Below, piece after piece: positions 18,421 to 25,782 of a stretch of DNA of 64,000 bases. The translations under genes were made by a program, and so were the position numbers. The first letter of the stretch is position 1; every line of letters begins with the position of its first letter. Source of the DNA: Halorubrum halophilum. Its GTDB lineage: Archaea > Halobacteriota > Halobacteria > Halobacteriales > Haloferacaceae. Location: contig NZ_BBJP01000001.1 of the NCBI RefSeq assembly GCF_000739595.1, positions 19,657 through 83,656 of the forward strand. The letters are read 5' to 3'. The notes beneath the pieces were generated by a model. That model did not search any database. It saw only the letters and a list, made by a program, of their open reading frames with translations, and was not told the DNA's origin.

Positions 18421-18930
18421 TCAACACTCCGTCTCCGCGAACGGGCACCGTTCGACACCCTGGCCCGGGAGCTCGGAGCACGCGTTCGGCGTCTCGTCCG
18501 CGAGCGCGCGAAGCCGACCGATCGCCTCGTCCAAGAGGACGTATCCGATCCGGTAGCCCGTTTCGAGGGACATGTCGAACCCCGTTCGACGGCGAAAGAA
18601 CGTTCGGACGGCGCACTGGCGCGCTTCCAGCTCCAGCGCGACCTCCCGCCCTCGATCGGTGAGAGCGACGCCCTCTCGTTTCTCGTATCGGAGGAGCCCC
18701 GCGTCGGCGAGCCGCTCGAACGCTCCCGTCACGCTCGCGGGCGCGACGTCGAGGAGATCGCTCACCTCTCCCGTCCGGACCCGACCGTCGCGGTCGGCGC
18801 CGATCCGCCTGACTGCGACGAGGTACAACCCTCTGTTCCGATCGACGCAGGCGGTGGGGCGCACGCAGCCGCAGGCATCCGTCCGCGAGGGGGCGATAGC
18901 CATTACCGCGTGTTCGACGGCTCCGGACAT
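18421..18930 (-). CDS. Cys-rich DtxR/MarR-like winged-helix regulator
   Basis: 169 residues from ATG 18930; ATG 18948 lies inside a palindromic operator and ATG 18903 is also possible, so the start is uncertain. Residues 45-100 form a winged helix (RTGEVSDLLDVAPASVTGAF, then LLRYEKREGVALTDRG) followed by a DtxR-like helical region. The residues that normally hold the primary metal in DtxR (Cys, Glu, His of CRWEH) appear replaced in GYRIGYV. Instead there are Cys clusters at both ends: CGCVRPTAC near the N-terminus and C-x10-C-x6-C at the C-terminus. This suggests an Fe-S or redox/nitric oxide sensor rather than a Mn/Fe repressor (inference). It lies between nirK1 and the CtaA-like gene. Confidence 0.7.
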   Translation of the reverse strand: MSGAVEHAVMAIAPSRTDACGCVRPTACVDRNRGLYLVAVRRIGADRDGRVRTGEVSDLLDVAPASVTGAFERLADAGLLRYEKREGVALTDRGREVALELEARQCAVRTFFRRRTGFDMSLETGYRIGYVLLDEAIGRLRALADETPNACSELPGQGVERCPFAETEC

Positions 18931-18941
18931 GAGGGCGCTCC

Positions 18942-18953
18942 CGAACATGTTCT
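18942..18953. promoter_or_regulatory. CGAA-N4-TTCG palindrome, site 1
   Basis: CGAACATGTTCT, one base short of the perfect 12-mer. It sits 12 bases upstream of the favoured start of the Cys-rich regulator gene and would autoregulate it. Matches the form I recall for the haloarchaeal denitrification regulator NarO (recollection, not checked). Confidence 0.55.
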
Positions 18954-19018
18954 CGCCGGCCGTTGGTGCTTCGTCACGCGCGCTCCAGGCGCCGGGGAGA
19001 GGGTTCAGATCGGCTCGT

Positions 19019-19030
19019 CGAACATATTCG
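19019..19030. promoter_or_regulatory. CGAA-N4-TTCG palindrome, site 2
   Basis: CGAACATATTCG, with intact CGAA/TTCG arms, 37 bases upstream of the ATG of the small CtaA-like gene at 19067. With site 1 it lies in the divergent promoter region of two genes. Confidence 0.6.
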
Positions 19031-19066
19031 GGGGAAGAAACGCGGGGGCGGACGCGAGTCGGACGT

Positions 19067-19504
19067 ATGGATCGACCACGGCTCACGGCGCTTCTGATCT
19101 GGGCGGTCGTGGGGACGTACCTGCTCCTCGCGCTCGGCGCGACGGCCGCCACGGACGCGGGCTCCGCGATCGACGCGGTCCACCACGCCGCCGCGGTGGC
19201 CGTCGGCGTCCTGCTCGCCGCCGCGGCGCTGCTCGCACACCGAACGGCGGCCTCGCGCGGCGTCCGCCTCGGAACGATCGGGGTCCTGATCGCCTACGCG
19301 GCGCAGGCCGGCGTCGAGCCGACGGGTCACCTCGAGACAGCCGCAGCAACAGAACTCGCGAACGTGTTCGGCACGTGTGCGGGCGAAGCGTCGTCGCCCG
19401 AACTCCCGCCGTCGTCGTCGCGCCCGTCGTCCACCCCGACGAGGGGCCCTGCGGCGGCGGCGTCGCTCCGCTCAGATGCGGGTATAAGCCCGCGCCTCGA
19501 ATAA
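19067..19504 (+). CDS. Small CtaA/COX15-like membrane protein, possibly truncated
   Basis: 145 residues, ATG at 19067. Three hydrophobic helices occupy residues 5-105. The layout, with a conserved HH pair in IDAVHHAAAVAVGVLLAAAA followed by Arg and AYAAQAGVEPTGHLE, resembles half of a heme A synthase (CtaA/COX15), which normally has eight helices in two halves and about 270-300 residues. The last 45 residues are Ser/Pro/Ala-rich without family character, so the gene may be a truncated copy reading into non-coding DNA, or a small haem-binding relative. It is preceded by a CGAA-N4-TTCG site and lies inside the nirK island. Confidence 0.55.
   Translation: MDRPRLTALLIWAVVGTYLLLALGATAATDAGSAIDAVHHAAAVAVGVLLAAAALLAHRTAASRGVRLGTIGVLIAYAAQAGVEPTGHLETAAATELANVFGTCAGEASSPELPPSSSRPSSTPTRGPAAAASLRSDAGISPRLE
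19359..19370. promoter_or_regulatory. CGAA-N4-TTCG palindrome, site 3
   Basis: CGAACGTGTTCG with perfect CGAA/TTCG arms. It falls in the low-quality tail of the CtaA-like gene, about 390 bases upstream of the HTH_10 regulator, so it may serve that gene if the upstream gene really ends earlier. It could also be coincidental coding sequence. Confidence 0.4.
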
Positions 19505-19759
19505 TTCGGTCGACCGTGTCACTCCGTAAAAACGTCCGACGCTGCCTTTTCATCCGGGACGTAGGTGAATCCGTCCGACCATGGCCGAACACGCCCTCGA
19601 CCGACGACGCGTCACGCTCACGTCCCGGCGGTCGGGGAGGGGACGCCCGCTCCCGCGACCGCGATCCGAACCGCTCCCCGGCTCCCGACGGAGCCGAACT
19701 CGGTCGTGCCCGGCCGGTGCGCCTCACCGACAGGTGGGAGTACCCCTTCCAGAAGGCCG

Positions 19760-20419
19760 ATGACACAGGCGCGTCTCGTCGTCGAGCTGCCGGAGGGGCC
19801 GTGGGCAGCCGACGTCTCCCGGGAGTTCCCGGCGGCGACGTTTCGGGTGATCGCCGCGCTCCCGGGGGACGGTCCGGGGTTCGCGCTCGTGTGGATAACC
19901 GCTCCGGACGTCGCGGCCGTCCTCGAGGCGATGGAGTCCCACCCCGCCGTCACCGACACGTCGGTGATGGACCGGTCCGACCACGAGGCGACGGTGCAGT
20001 TCGAGACGTCGGCGCCGCTGCTGCAGCTCGCGGCGAAGCGGTCGGGCGTCCCCATCGAGATGCCCGTCGAGATCAGCGGCGGCGAGGCGGTCATCGACGT
20101 CACCGGGGCCCAAGACCGGATCGCGGAGCTGGGCCGGCAGTTCGACGAACTCGACTTGGAGTTCCGCGTCAAGTACGTCCGGGAGCGGCTCCCGGCGAGC
20201 CAGCTCCTGACCGAGACCGATCAGGACCTGCTCCTCCGCGCGGTCGAGGAGGGGTACTACGACACGCCGCGGGACTGCTCGCTCACGGAGCTGGCCGACC
20301 GCGTCGGGGTCGCGAAGTCCACCTGCAGCGAGGCGCTCCATCGCGTCGAGGAGATCGCTATCAATCGGCTCGTCGAGGACCTCCCCCCGCAGGTCGGCGC
20401 CGACGAGGCGGCCCAGTAG
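19760..20419 (+). CDS. HTH_10 (bacterio-opsin activator-like) transcriptional regulator
   Basis: 219 residues from ATG 19760. The C-terminal 60 residues are the HTH_10 domain seen in Bat, DmsR and NarO (TETDQDLLLRAVEEGYYDTP, then LTELADRVGVAKSTCSEALH). The N-terminal 150 residues form the Bat-type alpha/beta sensor region without the Cys cluster I associate with NarO, so it is closer to the DmsR-like members. In haloarchaea such regulators control anaerobic respiration genes. Its place between the two nirK genes and near several palindromes makes it a candidate regulator of nitrite reduction. The DNA between 19505 and 19759 holds no gene I trust. Confidence 0.85.
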   Translation: MTQARLVVELPEGPWAADVSREFPAATFRVIAALPGDGPGFALVWITAPDVAAVLEAMESHPAVTDTSVMDRSDHEATVQFETSAPLLQLAAKRSGVPIEMPVEISGGEAVIDVTGAQDRIAELGRQFDELDLEFRVKYVRERLPASQLLTETDQDLLLRAVEEGYYDTPRDCSLTELADRVGVAKSTCSEALHRVEEIAINRLVEDLPPQVGADEAAQ

Positions 20420-20484
20420 TGAGGTGCGACCCCGGTCCGACCCCGCCGTCGGGAACCGTCGACTCGCCGCGACCACCCGCCGAC

Positions 20485-20496
20485 CGAACGTATTCG
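20485..20496. promoter_or_regulatory. CGAA-N4-TTCG palindrome, site 4 (nirK2 promoter)
   Basis: CGAACGTATTCG lies about 25 bases upstream of a TATA-like CTTTAACT (near 20524-20531) and 134 bases before the nirK2 ATG. An activator just upstream of the BRE/TATA box is how NarO-type regulators are thought to work. Confidence 0.65.
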
Positions 20497-20580
20497 GACT
20501 ACCGGTATCGGACCTGGACATCCTTTAACTCAAAACGACGATGATGTTCAGGTATTTGCTCACTGAATGAGAATAATTGT

Positions 20581-20604
20581 GGCGTTATACGGGCTATAAC
20601 CGCC
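20581..20604. promoter_or_regulatory. Inverted repeat upstream of nirK2
   Basis: GGCGTTATA-CGGGC-TATAACCGCC: perfect GTTATA/TATAAC arms around CGGGC, with the outer arms also largely paired. It lies 26 bases before the nirK2 ATG, in the likely 5' leader, followed by a GGAGG Shine-Dalgarno. It is related to the nirK1 repeat, which carries five extra bases in the centre. Confidence 0.55.
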
Positions 20605-20629
20605 AATCCACAACCGGAGGAGAGACACG

Positions 20630-21727
20630 ATGGCGCTACTTCCCAACATCGAACGGCGCTCGTTCCTGAAAGTGGCGGGTCTCGGCGGCGCGGCGGCGCT
20701 CGCCGGCTGTACCGAGGACAGCGCGAACGCCGCGTCGACCACCGCGGCCCAGACGTCGGACGAGTCCGGCGCCGCGTCGGTCGACGTGGACCGTGTCGCG
20801 GCGGACCCGACAGATGTCCCCGATCCCGTCGACTGGAACCAGCCGCGCACGCACGACATCACGATGGAGACGAAAGAGGTGACCGCCGAGATCGAGCCCG
20901 GCGTCACCTTCGACTACATGACCTTCGACGGTCGGGTTCCGGGGCCGATGGTCCGCGTCCGCCGGGGCGACACGGTGAATCTCACGCTACAGAACCCCGA
21001 GGACAGCGACATGCCGCACAACATCGACTTCCACGCCGTCTACGGTCCCGGCGGCGGGGCCAACGCGACGACGATCGCTCCGGGCGAGGAGGCCACCATC
21101 GAGTTCAAGGCCACCTACCCCGGGTCCCACATCTACCACTGCGCGGTCCCGAACATGGACCAGCACATCAGCGCGGGCATGTTCGGCGCTATCCTCGTCG
21201 AGCCGAAAGACGGGCTCCCGGAGGTCGACAAGGAGCTCTACTTCGGTCAGCACGAGCTGTACACGGACAAGGAGACCGGCGAGGAGGGTCACCACAAGTG
21301 GAGCGTGGAGGCCGCCAAGTCGGAAGACCCGACCTACATGGCGTTCAACGGCGAGGCGTACGCGTTCACGAAGGACGGCTACGGTCGGGTCCCGATCGAG
21401 CAGGGTGAGACCGTCCGGGTCTTCCTCTCCAACGGCGGCCCGAACCTCAGCAGCTCGTGGCACGCCATCGGCAACGTCTGGGACAGGCTCTACCGCGACG
21501 GCGACCTCGTCTCGGACCCCGCGCGCTTCGTCGAGACGACGCCGGTCGAGCCCGGTACCGTCACCGCCGCGGAGATCGAGACCCCCGTCCCCGGTCCGAT
21601 CAAGATCGTCGACCACTCGCTGACCCGCGTGGCTCGCAAGGGGCTGCTCGGTGTGCTCGACGTGCAGGGCGAACAGAACCCCGAGATCTACGACCCCGAC
21701 CCCGACGGCGATTCCGGCGGCGAGTGA
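20630..21727 (+). CDS. nirK: Copper-containing nitrite reductase, paralogue 2
   Basis: 365 residues, ATG 20630 with a good GGAGG eight or so bases upstream. The Tat motif RRSFLKVAG is followed by a LAGC lipobox at residues 24-27. Ligands: type 1 copper H130, C171, H179, M184; type 2 copper H135, H170, H329; catalytic D133 and H278. It is full length and closely similar to paralogue 1 throughout, differing most in the signal peptide and the Asp-rich first linker. Both copies keep every copper ligand, so both should reduce nitrite to nitric oxide. Controlled from a promoter with one CGAA-N4-TTCG site and one inverted repeat. Confidence 0.96.
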   Translation: MALLPNIERRSFLKVAGLGGAAALAGCTEDSANAASTTAAQTSDESGAASVDVDRVAADPTDVPDPVDWNQPRTHDITMETKEVTAEIEPGVTFDYMTFDGRVPGPMVRVRRGDTVNLTLQNPEDSDMPHNIDFHAVYGPGGGANATTIAPGEEATIEFKATYPGSHIYHCAVPNMDQHISAGMFGAILVEPKDGLPEVDKELYFGQHELYTDKETGEEGHHKWSVEAAKSEDPTYMAFNGEAYAFTKDGYGRVPIEQGETVRVFLSNGGPNLSSSWHAIGNVWDRLYRDGDLVSDPARFVETTPVEPGTVTAAEIETPVPGPIKIVDHSLTRVARKGLLGVLDVQGEQNPEIYDPDPDGDSGGE

Positions 21728-21876
21728 TCGCCGCGGGCCGATCCCGCTGCCGGAACTTGTAGAGAGATAGCCACGCACGGACCGATCGGCGACTTCGGCG
21801 TTCCCTTCGGGGTCGCACAGGTCCGCTGACCGCGCTCTCGGACAGCGACCGTCCGTAAGTCCGATCGCGCTCTGGC

Positions 21877-21888
21877 CGAACATGTTCG
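21877..21888. promoter_or_regulatory. CGAA-N4-TTCG palindrome, site 5
   Basis: CGAACATGTTCG, a perfect 12-bp palindrome extended to CCGAACATGTTCGG. It lies 150 bases after the nirK2 stop and 99 bases before the SRPBCC gene ATG. No clear TATA box follows. Confidence 0.6.
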
Positions 21889-21987
21889 GCACACGTGGGA
21901 AGCGGCCTGAGCACCTTCCATGAGCCGTCGAATGGTCGCCACACCGCTACCGAGACGACGGTCGTTTTCCGGCGCGAAGAGGGTTCC

Positions 21988-22404
21988 ATGAACTCGGTGA
22001 CGCTCTCGCGAACGATCGACGCACCGCCGGCGGTCGTCCGCGAGTCGATGACGCGGATCGAGCGATTCATGCGGGCGTCGGGGTTCGACAACGTGACTGT
22101 CGACGGCGAGACGGTCCGCGTCGCCAACGAGGTGGGGATCGCGACGATCGATCTCACGCTCGAACTCGTCGACCGCCCCGAGGTCGACCTCGCGTACGAA
22201 CAGCGCGACGGCATCTTCGAGGAGATGCGGACGACGTACGCGGTCGCGCCCGCTCCCGACGGAAGCGAGGTGGAAGCGACGACGGAGTTCGCGCTCGACG
22301 TCGCGATCGTCGGCGACGTGCTCGACTCGACGATCATCGAACGGCAACGGCGAACGGAGCTGGCGGCGCAGTTCGACTGGCTCGAAGACGTCTGCTCCGA
22401 GTGA
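21988..22404 (+). CDS. SRPBCC (START-like) family protein
   Basis: 138 residues from ATG 21988, chosen because MNSVTLSRTIDAPPAVVRESM is a standard SRPBCC start. The fold binds hydrophobic ligands in a deep cavity; no catalytic motif is defined for this group. The body has the expected helix-grip pattern ending in the long C-terminal helix IIERQRRTELAAQFDWLEDV. It follows nirK2 and has a CGAA-N4-TTCG palindrome upstream, so it is probably part of the same regulon, with an unknown role. Confidence 0.8.
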   Translation: MNSVTLSRTIDAPPAVVRESMTRIERFMRASGFDNVTVDGETVRVANEVGIATIDLTLELVDRPEVDLAYEQRDGIFEEMRTTYAVAPAPDGSEVEATTEFALDVAIVGDVLDSTIIERQRRTELAAQFDWLEDVCSE

Positions 22405-22491
22405 GCGACGAACCCGCTCCCCTGTGGCACGGTACCGCTCGCCAGTATCGTTATGGGGTCGCGGCGCGTAGATCGCGGTGGTGTTGCACAC

Positions 22492-23085
22492 ATGACAGGA
22501 CAACAGATACTGATGATCGTCGGCGACTTCGGCGAGGATTACGAGATCATGGTCCCGTTCCAGGCGTTACAGGCGGTCGGCCACGAGGTCCACGCGGTCT
22601 GCCCCGAGAAGGAAGACGGGGAGACGGTCAAGACCGCGATCCACGACTTCCGGGGCGACCAGACGTATCTGGAGACGCGCGGCCACGACTTTGCGCTCAC
22701 GCACGGGTTCGACGAAGTCGACCCGGCCGAGTACGACGCGCTGGTCGTGCCCGGCGGACGCGCTCCGGAGTACCTGCGCGGCTACGACGAGGTACTCGAC
22801 GCGGTGCGGCACTTCTTCGAGGCCGACAAGCCGGTCGCGTCGATCTGTCACGGGCCGCAGATCCTCGCAGCGGCGGGCGTGCTCGACGGCTACGAGATCA
22901 CCGCGTACCCCGCGGTCAGACCCGAGGTCGAGGCCGCCGGCTGCTCGTGGGTCGACGGCGTGACCACCGACGGGAACCTCGTCACGGGACAGGCGTGGCC
23001 CGACCACCCCGAGTGGATCGCGCAGTTCCTCGACGTGCTCGGGACGGAGATCGACCACGAGGCGACGGCCGCGACCGCGGACTGA
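22492..23085 (+). CDS. DJ-1/PfpI family protein
   Basis: 197 residues from ATG 22492. The class I glutamine amidotransferase-like fold is clear: [20 protein letters not shown] (with the conserved Glu), [15 protein letters not shown] and the nucleophile elbow [14 protein letters not shown] with catalytic Cys near residue 124. The family includes cysteine proteases such as PfpI, deglycase/glyoxalase activities and stress proteins; the exact reaction cannot be told. It contains an inserted segment ([20 protein letters not shown]) found in the subgroup with a mobile lid. Stands alone between the SRPBCC and DoxX genes. Confidence 0.9.
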   Translation: MTGQQILMIVGDFGEDYEIMVPFQALQAVGHEVHAVCPEKEDGETVKTAIHDFRGDQTYLETRGHDFALTHGFDEVDPAEYDALVVPGGRAPEYLRGYDEVLDAVRHFFEADKPVASICHGPQILAAAGVLDGYEITAYPAVRPEVEAAGCSWVDGVTTDGNLVTGQAWPDHPEWIAQFLDVLGTEIDHEATAATAD

Positions 23086-23192
23086 GGTCGTCGCGGCCGC
23101 CGGAGACGGGCCGGTGGGCGGAGAGGGTCGTTCGCCGAAGACGGATCAGTCCGCCACCGCGATTTATGAGGTGCGGCCGCGTTGTGCGTCCC

Positions 23193-23621
23193 ATGAGCGA
23201 CGACGAACCCACGGAGACGACCGACGAGGCGGTCGGCCGCGGCGCGCCGTCGCGGCTCGGCCGAATCCTGCTCGGCGCCGGTCTCGCCGCGCAGGCCTCG
23301 GAGGACTTCCGCGACATGGACGACACGATCGAGTACGCGGAGTCGGCGGGAGTGCCTGCGCCCGACCTCGCCGCCCCGTTCGCCTCCGGGATGATGGTCA
23401 CCGCCGGCCTCGGCATCGCGCTCTGGCGGCTCCCCCGAGTCGCGACCGGCGCGGCGGTCGCGTTCCTGACCGTCGTGACCGCGACGATGCACGACTTCTG
23501 GAACGCCGACGAGGACGACAAAAGCGGCGAGCGACTCGCCTTCTTCGGCAACCTCGCGATGCTCGGTGGGGCCTTGGTGTTCCTGCGCGAGGCGTATACG
23601 GAGTCAGTGGCCCACGACTGA
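23193..23621 (+). CDS. DoxX family membrane protein
   Basis: 142 residues, ATG 23193. Four hydrophobic segments follow an acidic N-terminus; GRILLGAGLAAQASEDFRDM, GMMVTAGLGIALWRLPRVAT, the HDFWN motif and RLAFFGNLAMLGGALVFL match the DoxX/SURF4-like family. DoxX proteins are quinone-linked or redox-associated in some organisms, but function here is not defined. The stop is followed within about 150 bases by a degraded copy of the dispersed element. Confidence 0.83.
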   Translation: MSDDEPTETTDEAVGRGAPSRLGRILLGAGLAAQASEDFRDMDDTIEYAESAGVPAPDLAAPFASGMMVTAGLGIALWRLPRVATGAAVAFLTVVTATMHDFWNADEDDKSGERLAFFGNLAMLGGALVFLREAYTESVAHD

Positions 23622-23729
23622 AGCCGTGGGCTTCCTCCTTGTTCCTCTGTGATCGGAGAGGCGGAGTACGGGTCCGGAGCCGCAATCGTTCATTAATGAA
23701 TCGTTACTTCCGGAGCGGCGGTGAACGCC

Positions 23730-23853
23730 GCCGAAGTCCCAGCCGTTTGTTTATAAACCTACCGCCGCGGTGAACACTTCCAAAGCCCCAGCCTCGTCGC
23801 CGGCGACCTCGCGCGTGCTGACTCGCGGCCGCCTTCGGCGGCCACTCGCAGGC
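23730..23853 (-). repeat. Dispersed structured element, internally deleted copy
   Basis: Read on the minus strand: hairpin A (CTGCGAGTGGCCGCC / GGCGGCCGC) is intact, then a shortened hairpin B (TCGCCGGCGA) and CGAGGCTGGGG join straight to CTTTGGAAGTGTTC. The linker GGGACTCAAAGGGGCAG and the whole of hairpin C are missing. The join falls exactly at GCTGGGG, which occurs at both edges of the missing segment in intact copies. A second decayed unit (CGGCTGGGACTT) follows. The promoter region is weak, only a TTAAAC overlapping the nurA stop. Probably a dead derivative. Confidence 0.7.
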
Positions 23854-23888
23854 ACGCGCCGACCGCACCGACCGCGTCGACGGGTCGT

Positions 23889-25169
23889 TTAATACGGCTC
23901 CTTCCCCCACCGCCGGTCGTCGTAGGTCGCCTGCTGGTCGCTGTCGAAGCGCTCCTCAAACTTCCGGCGGAGCGCAGCCTTCTCCGTCGCCGAGATCCGC
24001 GCCAGCTCGTCGGCCTTGCCGACCGCCTCCGGCGGCCCGCGGGTGGTCGCCACGTCGGCGAGCACCTGCCGGGTGAGCCGGTCGCGAGTCTCAGCGTCGC
24101 GCGCGAACGCGTACGGCGCCTCCAGCTTGTAGGTCACGTCGGTCCGGGGGTCGTACACGACCATGAACGTCGGCTCGTACAGCTCGGGGTCGAGCTCGCG
24201 GTCGATCCCGAGCGCGTCGCCGTCGGCCGCCATCGTCGCGTCGGCGCCACCCCGACTGCGGAACCACGTGGTGAAGGTGAGCTCGTCGTCGACGCGGTCG
24301 GATCGACCGTCGCCGACAGAGTTGCCGCTTCCAGAGCCGTCGCCCTCGCGCCGCTCTAAGAGCCGGGTGAAGAGCGCCGTGTCGTCGGGCCACGGCGGCT
24401 CGACGCCCTTCCGGGTCAGCGCGCGGACGATCGTCCCGCTGGAGGGGTTCTTCACGAACCCGGCCAGCGGCACGTCGCGCTCGACGAAGCGCTCGACGAG
24501 CCGGACGTACTTCTCGACGACGGCCCGGGGCTTCGCCTCGCGAGCGAGCGCGCCGAGCTCGGGGTTGCGGTCGTCCCACGTGAACAGCTCCTTCGGGTAT
24601 ATTGGACCGTCTAACACGAGCAGGTCGTCGACCTCGTCGGCGTGGTCGAGCGCGTGGGTCCCCTCGGCGAGGTACAAGGCGAGCGCGTGGACGACTCCCT
24701 CCGCGTACCGATTTACCCGGGGAGCGTGGAGCACGCGCTGGCGGGTGTGGCCGTCGTCGCGCGAGCGCCACTCGCCGTCGAAGTTCGCGGTCGAGTCGCC
24801 GGCGTGAACGGTCGCGACGATGGTCCGGTCGCGGTGGAGGTCCAGGTCGCTCGGCGTGCTCGCCATCGCGGCGTGCGCCACGTCGACGACGAGCCCGTTT
24901 TTAAAAGTGGTCGGGTTGATCGTCCCGGAGTCGAGCCCGTGGACCGTCTCGAACGGGCGGTCGGTGAGGGCGGCGTCGTCGATGGGGGCCCGCCGGCGCT
25001 CGTGCCCGTCGACGGGTTCGATCACGACCCGTCCGTCGCGGCGGAGCTCGGGGAGCCAGTCGCGCCACACCCGGCCCGCGAGGTCGTCGTGATCGGTCGT
25101 GTCCACGTCGCCCGCGATGCCGTACGCGAGCTGCGCGATGTTCTCGACGTGGATCGGATCGAGCGTCAC
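23889..25169 (-). CDS. nurA: DNA double-strand break repair nuclease NurA
   Basis: 426 residues. The NurA domain shows GLDSGTINPTTFKNGLVVDV near residue 78 (with the metal-binding Asp), LLVLDGPIYPKELF near 185 (second Asp), and GFVKNPSSGTIVRAL near 235, followed by a haloarchaea-specific C-terminal half. NurA is a 5'-3' nuclease that works with the HerA translocase, Mre11 and Rad50 in end resection. Here it stands alone, without herA, mre11 or rad50 next to it. A Gly/Ser/Asp-rich insertion near residue 270 is likely a surface loop. Confidence 0.88.
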   Translation of the reverse strand: MTLDPIHVENIAQLAYGIAGDVDTTDHDDLAGRVWRDWLPELRRDGRVVIEPVDGHERRRAPIDDAALTDRPFETVHGLDSGTINPTTFKNGLVVDVAHAAMASTPSDLDLHRDRTIVATVHAGDSTANFDGEWRSRDDGHTRQRVLHAPRVNRYAEGVVHALALYLAEGTHALDHADEVDDLLVLDGPIYPKELFTWDDRNPELGALAREAKPRAVVEKYVRLVERFVERDVPLAGFVKNPSSGTIVRALTRKGVEPPWPDDTALFTRLLERREGDGSGSGNSVGDGRSDRVDDELTFTTWFRSRGGADATMAADGDALGIDRELDPELYEPTFMVVYDPRTDVTYKLEAPYAFARDAETRDRLTRQVLADVATTRGPPEAVGKADELARISATEKAALRRKFEERFDSDQQATYDDRRWGKEPY

Positions 25170-25226
25170 GGCCGTACCGCGGTTCGGAGGGATATAAAAC
25201 GCGTCGGCTCAGGCGGGCGCAGAGCG

Positions 25227-25502
25227 CTACTCGCCCGCTCCGTCCTCGCCGTCCCGTTCGGCCACGAGTTTGCTCTGTAATCTGTCGAGTCCGAGCGTGA
25301 GAAGGAAGAAGCTGCCGCCGACGTACAGCAGCGACTGCGGCTCGGAGACGAGTCGGCTGATCAGGCTGTTCCCGTAGCCGATCACGGTGCTCAGATACCC
25401 CAGAACCGACGCGGTCCAGCCGATCCCCGTGAGACCGGTGAGCTGGTTGAGCAGATCCTCGTCGGCGTCGCGTATCAGTCTCAGCAATGTGACTGTTATC
25501 AT
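25227..25502 (-). CDS. Small hydrophobic protein of unknown function
   Basis: 91 residues from ATG 25502, preferred over ATG 25535 because the latter lies too close to the TATA-like TTATTTATATG and because AGGTG precedes 25502. Residues about 25-45 and 50-75 (LLYVGGSFFLLTLGL) are hydrophobic, followed by a charged tail. No family recognised. The start is separated from the divergent chemotaxis gene by AT-rich DNA containing only promoter elements. Confidence 0.55.
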   Translation of the reverse strand: MITVTLLRLIRDADEDLLNQLTGLTGIGWTASVLGYLSTVIGYGNSLISRLVSEPQSLLYVGGSFFLLTLGLDRLQSKLVAERDGEDGAGE

Positions 25503-25754
25503 CACCTTAACCGGAGTATCTTTGTGGTGGTACATAAGTTGTTTTCATATAAATAAGACCGTACTTATTGTGTGACTGTGCGATTTTCAACGTCTTTCAG
25601 TTCGCCAACTCGAACTCGTTCAACCCCTGTTCGGAGAACGCTCACCGAAGTTGGCGCGGGTCCGCACCACCAGTCCCGAGAACGCCCGTTCGCGCGTCAC
25701 GGAACCGCTTGAGCGTCGAGAAGAGTATCAGGGGTAATATTCGGAGGGTGTATT

Positions 25755-25763
25755 CTTTTAAAT
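25755..25763 (+). promoter_or_regulatory. TATA box of the chemotaxis transducer gene
   Basis: CTTTTAAAT ends 20 bases before the ATG at 25783, so transcription should begin at or very near the start codon (leaderless mRNA). The remainder of 25536-25754 holds no gene or repeat that I can recognise. Confidence 0.65.
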
Positions 25764-25782
25764 GGTACGACGTGTATTCACC

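Noticed and set aside
19581..19763. A 60-residue frame ending in an ATGA overlap with the HTH_10 regulator
   Set aside because: The overlap is attractive, but the product is almost a quarter Arg with no recognisable domain, typical of a shadow frame in GC-rich DNA.
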